Source of the DNA: Chloroflexota bacterium
Lineage (GTDB): Bacteria; Chloroflexota; Dehalococcoidia; DSTF01; JACRBR01
DNA length: 23,348 nucleotides
Assembly: GCA_021813085.1 (NCBI GenBank)
Contig: JAKAMA010000001.1
Span: 1 to 23,348, forward strand
Reading direction: 5' to 3'
The position numbers were made by a program, and so were the translations under genes. The notes under the pieces were generated by a model. That model was given only the letters and a program-made list of their open reading frames with translations, was not told where the DNA came from and did not search any database. Positions 1 through 6,285 of the stretch are shown piece by piece (the stretch's first letter is position 1; each line of letters opens with the position of its first letter).

Positions 1-490
1 GCAGCGGCGTGAACGCGTACGCGGCGACGATGAGCCCCCCGTGCGGCAGCTTCAGCTCACGGACGATCCGCGCGAAGAACCAGACGCCGAGCAGAGACAC
101 GAGGATGGTGAGCGAGTTCGTCGCCAGCCAGCCACCCTTGATGATGGCCGCGTACGACAGTTCCGGTACCGGGTACCCGGGCAGCCGCGACGGGTAGAAG
201 GCGTGATGGTCCCACAGCCAGTAGCCCGTGAGCGCGATGCGCCAGGCGTCGGGCTTCGTCCCGTAGCCGTTGTCGATCCAGGGCACGCGGCTGAGGATGT
301 ACGTGACGGCGAGCAGGGTGAACGCCAGCGGGCGGGAGAGGTCGAAGCTCATCCAGCGCAGGAGGAGCGACGCGACCCGCCCCGAAGTGGGCGCCTCGCC
401 CGCCGGAGCGGCGGCCGGCGGTGCACCAGCGGGCGATGTGTCGACCGGGTGCGTCCGCGTGTCTTCTGCCACGTCCGGGGCGTCGCTCAT
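1..490 (-). CDS. Multi-pass membrane glycosyltransferase-like protein, GT-C/GT39 type, N-terminal part
   Basis: The gene runs off the left edge, so only about the first 163 residues are visible. An ATG at 488-490 opens an Ala/Pro/Thr-rich cytoplasmic tail of about 45 residues. A hydrophobic segment follows (FTLLAVTYILSRVPWI), then a polar loop with YGTKPDAWR and SRLPGYPVPE, then a second membrane segment (SLTILVSLLGVWFFARIV). An acidic first extracytoplasmic loop after TM1 is the arrangement of GT-C enzymes such as ArnT/PMT, which use lipid-linked sugars. The start lies 5 bp after the stop of the upstream oxidoreductase, so it is probably the last visible gene of a three-gene transcript. The Shine-Dalgarno is weak (GCGAAG directly before ATG). 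The family call rests on topology and loop motifs; an unrelated multi-TM protein remains possible. Confidence 0.6.
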   Translation of the reverse strand, partial: MSDAPDVAEDTRTHPVDTSPAGAPPAAAPAGEAPTSGRVASLLLRWMSFDLSRPLAFTLLAVTYILSRVPWIDNGYGTKPDAWRIALTGYWLWDHHAFYPSRLPGYPVPELSYAAIIKGGWLATNSLTILVSLLGVWFFARIVRELKLPHGGLIVAAYAFTPL

Positions 491-495
491 CTTCG

Positions 496-1425
496 CTAGA
501 CGCGCCCGACCAGGCTCTTGAGCAGCGCGCGCGTGCGCGCGACCGATGCGCGCGCGTCCCCGCCCGCCGGGAAGATCACCGCGGAGAAGTCGGTGACCCC
601 GGCCGAGGCCAGGGCGCGCACCTGCCGCTCGACTGCGGCTTCGTCGCCGACGAGCGCGACGTCGCCCGGTGAGCCTGCGCCCTCGATGTCCAGCATGCGC
701 CGGTAGTTCGGTAGCTGCCCGTAGATCTGGTAGGTCTTCGCGGCCTTCGCGCGCGCCGCCGCCACGTCGTCCGTCACCGCCACGGGCAGGCCGACGCACA
801 CGCGGGGGCGCGCGCGTCCGGCCGCTTCCGCCGCGGCGTTGATGCGCGGCACCACGTGCGTCTCGATCGTCTTCACGCCCGCCATCCACGTGACGGTGCC
901 ATCGGCCAGCTCCGCCGCGATGCGCAGCATGGCCGGCGCCAACGCGGCGACGAGCACCGGGACGGGAGACGTGCCGGGAATCTGGAGCCCGGCCGCGACC
1001 CGGTACAGCTCGCCCGCGTGCGCCACGCGCCCTTCGCGCAGCAGTGGCGCCAGCACCGACAGGTACTCGCGCATCTGCCGCGCGGGGTGCTCGTAGGACA
1101 GTCCCCACATGTTCTCGACGACCGGCTTGTGCGAGAGGCCGATGCCGAGCGTCAGCCGGCCGCCTGCCGCCGCCTGCGTCGTCGCGGCCTGCTGCGCCAG
1201 CGCGAAGGGATGCTGCGTGTAGACGGGCACCACCGCCGTCCCCAGCTCGATGCGCGACGTGCGCGCGCCCGCGAGCGCGATCACGGTCAGCGCGTCGGCG
1301 CCGAAGACGTGGTTCAGCCAGGCGCTCTCGAAGCCGTCCTCCTCGCACGCGACGATCTCGCGCACCTGCGCGTCGAGGGTCGCCGCGGGCCCGGCGGCAT
1401 CGCTCGTTGTCAGTCCGATGCGCAT
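496..1425 (-). CDS. LLM-class (luciferase-like) F420-dependent oxidoreductase
   Basis: The 309-residue product is a single-domain luciferase-like TIM barrel. Members bind reduced F420 or FMN and transfer hydride in the cytoplasm. Recognisable stretches are the N-terminal MRIGL strand, GFESAWLNHVFGADAL, the RIELGTAVVPVYTQHP segment, GRLTLGIGLSHKP around residue 100, and a late DVALVGDEAAVERQV helix typical of the F420 subgroup. The length is normal for the family. The start is the ATG at 1425, preceded by AAGGGG with about 10 bp spacing and only 2 bp after the hydrolase stop, so the two are translated from one message. The reading frame stays open far upstream, but that part overlaps the hydrolase out of frame. 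The substrate cannot be read from the sequence; cofactor choice (F420 over FMN) is inferred from subfamily resemblance. Confidence 0.88.
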   Translation of the reverse strand: MRIGLTTSDAAGPAATLDAQVREIVACEEDGFESAWLNHVFGADALTVIALAGARTSRIELGTAVVPVYTQHPFALAQQAATTQAAAGGRLTLGIGLSHKPVVENMWGLSYEHPARQMREYLSVLAPLLREGRVAHAGELYRVAAGLQIPGTSPVPVLVAALAPAMLRIAAELADGTVTWMAGVKTIETHVVPRINAAAEAAGRARPRVCVGLPVAVTDDVAAARAKAAKTYQIYGQLPNYRRMLDIEGAGSPGDVALVGDEAAVERQVRALASAGVTDFSAVIFPAGGDARASVARTRALLKSLVGRV

Positions 1426-1427
1426 GG

Positions 1428-2393
1428 CTACAGCCCCTTCAGGAAGGCGATCAACTCCGCGTTGACCTCGGCCGGACGCTCCTGCTGCGTCCAGTGCCCG
1501 CAGCCGGGCAGCATCACCAGCTTCCGCATGTCCGGCACGAGCTGCTTCATCGGCTCCACCGACGTGAAGCGCATCACGCCGTCCTTCTCGCCGGCGATGA
1601 AGAGCGCGGGTTGCTGGACCTTCGCGGCGGCGAGCTGTGGTGTCAGCTCCCAGTTGCGGTCGAAGTTGCGATACCAGTTGAGCGGCCCGCGGAAGCCGGT
1701 CCGCGCGAACTCGCCCGCAAAGTAGTCGAGGTCCGCCTCGGTGAGCCACGGCGGCAGGCGCTTCGGCTCCGGCAGGCCGTCGAGGAACTTCGCGTCCGGC
1801 GGTTTCTGCCAGAAGTTGCCGCCCGTCTCCTCCAGATCGCCCGAGGCGGTGTAGAGGAAGACACGCAGCGACCTGCGGACGTCGGCCTCGAGCTCGGCCT
1901 CCGCCACGCCGGGCGTCTGGAAGTAGATGATGTAGAAGAACTGGTTGGCGAAGACCTGGCGCATCATCTGCAGCGGCGGCAGCGGTCCGCGCCCCATGTA
2001 GGGCACGCTGAGCGCGGCGACGGCCGGGAAGCGCTCCGGGTAGAGTAGCGCGCAGTGCCACGCGACCGGCGACCCCCAGTCGTGGCCCACGACCACCGCC
2101 GTGTCCTCGCCGAGGGCGTCGAGGACACCCACGGCGTCGGCGGTGAGGTGGAGCATGTCGTAGTCCTCGATGGCGGCCGGCGCGTCCGTGCGCCCGTAGC
2201 CGCGCTGATCCGGGGCGACGGCGTGATAGCCCGCGGCGGCGAGCGCCGGCAACTGATGCCGCCACGAGTACCACGACTCGGGGAACCCGTGCAGCAGCAG
2301 CACGAGCGGCCCCTCGCCCGCTTCGGCGAGGTGCATGCTGATGCCGTTGGCCTGGATCGTGCGGTGGGTGATCTCGCCCGGCTGCGTCGCCAT
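1428..2393 (-). CDS. Alpha/beta hydrolase, epoxide hydrolase-like
   Basis: The 321-residue product has the full soluble epoxide hydrolase layout. HGFPESW (residues 35-41) forms the oxyanion hole, GHDWG places the nucleophile at Asp105, a cap domain carries LNWYRNF, the acid is in GEKDGV near residue 260, and the catalytic His is in PGCGHW near 285. An Asp nucleophile rather than Ser, plus the cap tyrosine, favours an epoxide hydrolase over an esterase; a haloalkane dehalogenase is less likely. It would open epoxides to diols in the cytoplasm. The ATG at 2393 is chosen because AGGAGG sits 3 bp upstream of it and a promoter maps just beyond; an upstream in-frame ATG at about 2438 would lie upstream of the promoter's transcription start. 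It is the first gene of the run with the F420 oxidoreductase and the membrane protein. Confidence 0.9.
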   Translation of the reverse strand: MATQPGEITHRTIQANGISMHLAEAGEGPLVLLLHGFPESWYSWRHQLPALAAAGYHAVAPDQRGYGRTDAPAAIEDYDMLHLTADAVGVLDALGEDTAVVVGHDWGSPVAWHCALLYPERFPAVAALSVPYMGRGPLPPLQMMRQVFANQFFYIIYFQTPGVAEAELEADVRRSLRVFLYTASGDLEETGGNFWQKPPDAKFLDGLPEPKRLPPWLTEADLDYFAGEFARTGFRGPLNWYRNFDRNWELTPQLAAAKVQQPALFIAGEKDGVMRFTSVEPMKQLVPDMRKLVMLPGCGHWTQQERPAEVNAELIAFLKGL

Positions 2394-2426
2394 GCGCCTC
2401 CTGCCGGCGGTGTCCGGCCAAGGGGC

Positions 2427-2455
2427 ACTATCGTGCATGGTGCGGGTTCGCTCAA
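2427..2455 (-). promoter_or_regulatory. Promoter of the epoxide hydrolase operon
   Basis: Reading the minus strand, TTGAGC (2450-2455) is followed by exactly 17 bp and GATAGT (2427-2432), each matching 4 of 6 sigma-70 consensus bases. The transcript would begin near 2420, leaving a leader of roughly 27 nt containing AGGAGG before the ATG at 2393. This arrangement also supports the chosen start. Confidence 0.5.
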
Positions 2456-2503
2456 GCTCCGGGTGACCGCTTCGCGCTCCGCGCGTCTCGCCTCCATATC
2501 GAT

Positions 2504-2512
2504 TGTTACACT
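2504..2512 (+). promoter_or_regulatory. Extended -10 element of a probable leaderless promoter
   Basis: TGTTACACT contains an extended -10 TG, one spacer base, and TACACT (2507-2512). The ATG of the MFS gene begins at 2519, six bases after the hexamer, where transcription itself would be expected to begin. No Shine-Dalgarno lies upstream and no -35 hexamer is visible at 17 bp. The same spacing occurs before mutM. Confidence 0.5.
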
Positions 2513-2518
2513 CGGCCA

Positions 2519-4024
2519 ATGAGCGGGACCGGCCCCGGACGTAGGGGACGCCGGCGGCGCGGCGGCACGCCTCGCCGCGCGCTGGACGCGACGTACCGCG
2601 GCGCCGACAGCATCATCGACCGTGGGCAGCGGCGGGCGTTCCGCGTGCTCTGGCTGTTCCTGCCGGAGACGTCGATCGCCCGCAGCCCGCGCTTCCAGCA
2701 GATCATGGCCTCGCGCTTCTTCTCCGACGCCGGGCAGCAGGCGGTGATGTACGGGGCGCTGATCGCCGTGGTGCGCGCCAGCGGGTCCGCGCTCGATGCC
2801 GCGCTCGTCGGGGTGGCGGCGATCCTGCCGCCGGCGCTGTTCAGCCTCTACGGGGGCGCCGTCGCCGATGCGTTGCCGAAGCGCGTCGCGCTCGCCGCGG
2901 CGTACAACCTGCAGGCCGTGCTCTGCTTCGCGGTGCCGATCGCCTTCGGTACGGAGCTGAAGTCGGTCGTCCTGCTCGTGTTCGCGGTCAACCTGCTGGG
3001 CCAGGTCTCGGGCCCGACGGAGTCCGCGGTGCTGCCGCTCGTCGCGTCGGACCGGCAGCTCGCGAGCGCGGCCTCGCTCGTGTCGCTGGCGTCGAACCTG
3101 GGCACGGCGTTCGGCACGGCGCTCCTGGCACCGGTACTGGTGCGCATCTTCGGGGTGCGGCCGGTGTTCTACATCTCCGGCGTGTTCCTGTTCCTCGCCG
3201 CCAGCCGCGTCTTCGACCTGACGACACGGCAGCAGCGGCGCAAGCTCAACTGGCGCTCGCCGAACGCCGATGCGCGGGCGACCGTGCGCTGGCTGCTGAG
3301 CGAGCCGGCGGTGGGCACGATGATCGTCGTGGCGGCGCTCGCCGGCACCGAGACCATCGTCATCCAGACGCTGGCGCCGCGTTATGTGCAGTCCGCGTTG
3401 CACGTCAACCCCGCGGACTCGGTCTACGTCTTCGCGCCATCGGCCGTCGGCCTCGGGCTGGCGCTGCTGGCGGGCCCGCTGCTGATTCGCCTGGCGGGGG
3501 AGCGGGTCGCCGCGCTCGGGGGATTCCTCATCACGGCGGCGATGCTGGGCCTGCTGGGCTTCGTCGGCCCCAACCTCGCGGCGGCGCTGGACCCGGTGAA
3601 CCCGCTGCGGCTGGCGTCGGGCCTCGGCGTCAGCATGAGCGCGGAGCTGCGGACGGCCGGCCTGCTGGCGCTGCCGCTGGGCTTCGGGTTGTCGCTGACG
3701 ATGCTGTCCGTGCAGACGTACATCAACCGGCGCGTCCCGTTGTCCTACCAGGGGCGTGCCTTCGCGCTGCAGAGCATGCTCAAGAACGCCTCGGCCATCG
3801 GGCCGCTGCTGGCACTCGGCGCCGCCGCGTCGATCTTCGGGGTGCGGCCGGTGCTGATCGCGTCGCCGGTGGTGCTGCTGGCGCTGGCCGTCGCGCTGGT
3901 GCGGCTCAGCTTCCGCCTCTCGCACCGGGCGCAGCCTTCGAATCTCGAGGTGCTCGCGACGTTCTGGGAGGAACCGGTCCCGTCAGGCGCCGCGCGACGG
4001 GCGGCGCAGGAGCCGGAAGCCTGA
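2519..4024 (+). CDS. MFS transporter (drug/efflux-like)
   Basis: The 501-residue product is a polytopic inner-membrane transporter of the major facilitator superfamily. After an Arg-rich cytoplasmic tail of about 60 residues it shows SRFFSDAGQQAVMYGAL in TM1, the loop 2-3 signature GGAVADALPKRVAL (the G-x-x-x-D-x-x-x-R-x pattern), a long central basic loop (TTRQQRRKLNWRSPN), and the C-terminal helices. The tail is unusually long; the first ATG is kept because a -10 element lies six bases upstream. The gene is divergent from the epoxide hydrolase across 125 bp. Its last 42 bp overlap the 3' end of the convergent MFS gene. Substrate unknown. It resembles multidrug or lysophospholipid exporters in general design only. 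Confidence 0.85.
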   Translation: MSGTGPGRRGRRRRGGTPRRALDATYRGADSIIDRGQRRAFRVLWLFLPETSIARSPRFQQIMASRFFSDAGQQAVMYGALIAVVRASGSALDAALVGVAAILPPALFSLYGGAVADALPKRVALAAAYNLQAVLCFAVPIAFGTELKSVVLLVFAVNLLGQVSGPTESAVLPLVASDRQLASAASLVSLASNLGTAFGTALLAPVLVRIFGVRPVFYISGVFLFLAASRVFDLTTRQQRRKLNWRSPNADARATVRWLLSEPAVGTMIVVAALAGTETIVIQTLAPRYVQSALHVNPADSVYVFAPSAVGLGLALLAGPLLIRLAGERVAALGGFLITAAMLGLLGFVGPNLAAALDPVNPLRLASGLGVSMSAELRTAGLLALPLGFGLSLTMLSVQTYINRRVPLSYQGRAFALQSMLKNASAIGPLLALGAAASIFGVRPVLIASPVVLLALAVALVRLSFRLSHRAQPSNLEVLATFWEEPVPSGAARRAAQEPEA

Positions 4025-5182
4025 CACGACAGCGAACATCAGCCCGCAGAGCGCCGCCGTCACGGCGACGCCCTGCGCCGGCCCGGCGCCGACCAGCACC
4101 CTGCCCTGCGCCCACGGGATCACGAGGCCGCCGGCGTTGCCGAGCGTGACCACGGCCGCCGTGTCGTGGGCCAGTCCCGCCCTCGAGACGATAGCGACCG
4201 TCGCCGGCCACACCGGCCCCAGGCACAGTCCCGCGCCGAACGCACAGACGGCGCTGAGCGCGAGATCGCCCGCAGCGAGCGACAGCGCCAGGCTCGAGAG
4301 GCCGGCGCCAGCGGCGGAGACCGCGAGCAGCAGCGTCGCATCGTGCTTACGCGCGAAGTACACGCCCGCGAGCACGCGCCCGATGCCGAGCGCCAGCCAG
4401 AAGCCCGCCGTCAGCACCGCCGCCGTGAAGACGCCAGCGTGCGCCGACGCGCGCGCGTACGACGACACCCACGACCCCAGGCCGAACTCGGCGCCGACGT
4501 ACATGAACAGCACGGCGCCCATCACGAGCGTCACGGGGCTCGTCGGGAAGCGAAAGGCTGCGACATCCTCGGCTGCCTCCGCCGTGGCCGGCGGGGGCAA
4601 GGGGTCCGGCGCCCGCAGGAGCCCCAGCAGCGCGACCGCCGCCACCGCCGCGATGCCCGCGTACACGATCGCCCGGTCGCCGCTCGTCGCGAGCAGGCCG
4701 CCGGCCCAGAGCGGCCCGACGATCGCGCCGAGGGCGAAGAACAGGTTGAGGTTGTTGACGGCGGTCGGCACATCGCGGGCGCCGCGTGAGATCAGGATGT
4801 GCAGCCCCGCGACGACCAGGCCATCGCCCGTGCCCAGCACGACCGCGCCAGCGAGCGCCAGCGGCCAGGACGGCGCCAGCCCGAGCGACAGCGCCCCGGC
4901 GATGATCAGCGCCAGGCCACCGGCGCCGAGCAGGCGGCTGCTGCGCCTGTGCAGCGCGACGGCCACGACCGACGACGCCGAGATCGAGCCGAAGAAGAAG
5001 GCCGTCAGCAGAAGGCCGGCCGTGTCGAGCGACACGCCGAGGCCGCGGGCGAGGAACGGCATCGCCGGCCCGAACGTGGCCCCGTAGAGGCCGACGCAGG
5101 CGAGCGCCAGGAACGCCGATCCCTGCAAGAGCCGGGGCGCCGGCGCCGGAGATGCCGTCGTGGTGCCGGCGTCCGGCGCCAT
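3983..5182 (-). CDS. MFS transporter, second and distinct type
   Basis: The 399-residue product has the size and hydrophobicity of a 12-TM MFS carrier. TM1 contains ALACVGLYGATFGPAMPFLA, followed by the cytoplasmic loop VALHRRSSRLLGAGG, a GTGDGLVVAGLHILISRGA segment in the N-half, a central loop around residue 200 (PPPATAEAAEDVAAF), and a second half starting TLVMGAVLFMYVGAEFGLGSW. The start ATG at 5182 is preceded by AAAGGA with 9 bp spacing. It shows no clear similarity to the convergent MFS gene. The GSWVSSYA and GAEFGLG features recall FucP/FsR-type or sugar MFS members, but the substrate is not determined. The final 42 bp are shared antisense with the neighbouring gene. Confidence 0.85.
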   Translation of the reverse strand: MAPDAGTTTASPAPAPRLLQGSAFLALACVGLYGATFGPAMPFLARGLGVSLDTAGLLLTAFFFGSISASSVVAVALHRRSSRLLGAGGLALIIAGALSLGLAPSWPLALAGAVVLGTGDGLVVAGLHILISRGARDVPTAVNNLNLFFALGAIVGPLWAGGLLATSGDRAIVYAGIAAVAAVALLGLLRAPDPLPPPATAEAAEDVAAFRFPTSPVTLVMGAVLFMYVGAEFGLGSWVSSYARASAHAGVFTAAVLTAGFWLALGIGRVLAGVYFARKHDATLLLAVSAAGAGLSSLALSLAAGDLALSAVCAFGAGLCLGPVWPATVAIVSRAGLAHDTAAVVTLGNAGGLVIPWAQGRVLVGAGPAQGVAVTAALCGLMFAVVSGFRLLRRPSRGA

Positions 5183-5203
5183 GCGTTGCGTCCTTTCTGG
5201 CGG

Positions 5204-5236
5204 CCGTGCGTCCGGCGGCCTGCCGCCGTCGCACGG
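5204..5236. other. Two-part hairpin in the divergent intergenic region upstream of mutM
   Basis: CCGTGCG (5204-5210) pairs with CGCACGG (5230-5236), and inside it GGCGG (5214-5218) pairs with CCGCC (5223-5227) around a CCTG loop. The element lies in the 149-bp gap between the divergent MFS and mutM starts and would be in the leader or promoter of the MFS gene. It could be an operator, an RNA leader structure, or chance in GC-rich DNA. Confidence 0.3.
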
Positions 5237-5319
5237 TATCCGCTGCGGGCTCTGTCGGACAGGGCATTGGGCCGTCGCCCGTGACGCCGGACCCTCGGGC
5301 GCTGGCCCCGCGTCGCGCG

Positions 5320-5325
5320 TATCCT
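5320..5325 (+). promoter_or_regulatory. -10 hexamer of a probable leaderless mutM promoter
   Basis: TATCCT matches 4 of 6 bases of the -10 consensus and ends six bases before the mutM ATG at 5332. No Shine-Dalgarno precedes the ATG and no -35 is visible. The geometry is the same as before the MFS gene at 2519. Confidence 0.45.
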
Positions 5326-5331
5326 GCAGCC

Positions 5332-6192
5332 ATGCCCGAGCTGCCGGAAGTCGAGACCGTCCGGCGCGACCTGGAAGCGCGCGTGGTCGGCCGCACGATC
5401 ACGTCGTGCCGCGTCTCGCCCGATGCGCCGCGCCTCGTGCAGATCGTCGCGCCCGCCGAGTTCTGCCGCGAGCTGACCGGCCGCCGCATCGACGGGCTGC
5501 GCCGCCGCGGCAAGTACCTGATCGTCGACCTCGACGACGGCCGCGCGTGGGTGATGCACCGGCGCATGTCGGGCAACGTGCTGTATCGCCGGCCGGCGGA
5601 CCCGCCCGACGAGTACACGCGCGCTGTCTTCGGCCTCGACGACGGGCACGAGCTCCGCTGGACGGACCTGCGCAAGTTCGGGACGATGTGGCTCGTCGAA
5701 GACGCGACGATGGTGATGGAGGCGCTCGGCCCGGAGCCGCTCGACGCGGCGTTCACGCCGGACGTCCTGCGGGCACGCGCCGGCAGGCGCTCCGCGCCGA
5801 TCAAGTCGGTGCTGCTCGACCAGACGGTGCTCGCCGGCCTGGGCAACCTCTACACCGACGAGGCGCTGCACGACGCGGGCATCCACCCGCTGCGCCCCGC
5901 AAACCGGCTCAAGCGCGCCGACTTCGAGCGCCTGCACGCGGGCATCGTGCGGGCGCTGCGCATGGGCATCGACGGGCGCGGCAGCAGCCTCGGTACGACG
6001 CTGCGCGACCACATCAACGTCGATGGCGCGCCCGGCTCGAACCAGGAACGGGTGCAGGCCTACGGGCGGGAGGGCGCGCCCTGCTACCGCTGCGGCAGGC
6101 CGATGCGGCGGATCAAGGTCGGCGGCCGGAGCAGCGTCTTCTGCCCCGGGTGCCAGCCCGCGCCCCGCGGCCGTCGCGTCCGGGGGCGGTGA
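5332..6192 (+). CDS. mutM: Formamidopyrimidine-DNA glycosylase (Fpg/MutM)
   Basis: The 286-residue product removes oxidised purines such as 8-oxoguanine from DNA and nicks the abasic site (base excision repair). The catalytic N-terminus PELPEVET is intact: Pro2 is the nucleophile and Glu3 the partner. The conserved Lys is in RRGKYL (residue 61). HRRMSGN is the intercalation-loop region, GLGNLYTDEALHDAGIHP the helix-two-turn-helix, and a C-terminal zinc finger has the C-x2-C-x16-C-x2-C pattern with GGRSSVFCPGCQ, including the Arg that contacts DNA. Start is unambiguous because Pro2 must be exposed. The gene stands alone, divergent from an MFS gene and convergent with the EF-G paralogue. Full length, no defects seen. 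Confidence 0.97.
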   Translation: MPELPEVETVRRDLEARVVGRTITSCRVSPDAPRLVQIVAPAEFCRELTGRRIDGLRRRGKYLIVDLDDGRAWVMHRRMSGNVLYRRPADPPDEYTRAVFGLDDGHELRWTDLRKFGTMWLVEDATMVMEALGPEPLDAAFTPDVLRARAGRRSAPIKSVLLDQTVLAGLGNLYTDEALHDAGIHPLRPANRLKRADFERLHAGIVRALRMGIDGRGSSLGTTLRDHINVDGAPGSNQERVQAYGREGAPCYRCGRPMRRIKVGGRSSVFCPGCQPAPRGRRVRGR

Positions 6193-6221
6193 GGCGCCGC
6201 GGCGAGCTACATCCTCGACCC

Positions 6222-6243
6222 GGGCGGCGACATGGGGCCGCCC
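6222..6243. terminator. Hairpin between convergent mutM and EF-G-like gene
   Basis: GGGCGGC (6222-6228) and GCCGCCC (6237-6243) form a 7-bp all-GC stem with an 8-nt loop in the 93-bp gap between two convergent stops. It has no T-tract on either side, so it would be a non-classical, possibly bidirectional terminator. Confidence 0.45.
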
Positions 6244-6285
6244 CTACAGCCGATCGACCGCCGGGCTGGGCGCGAGGCGGCGCTG

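Noticed and set aside
496..2421. A hydrolase-oxidoreductase fusion of 641 residues
   Set aside because: The upstream part of the frame is out of frame with the hydrolase; the oxidoreductase has its own start and ribosome site at 1425.
1964..3925. Minus-strand open frame of 653 codons antisense to the first MFS gene
   Set aside because: Gln/Arg/His-rich composition typical of antisense frames in high-GC DNA, no domain, and it covers well-supported genes on both strands.
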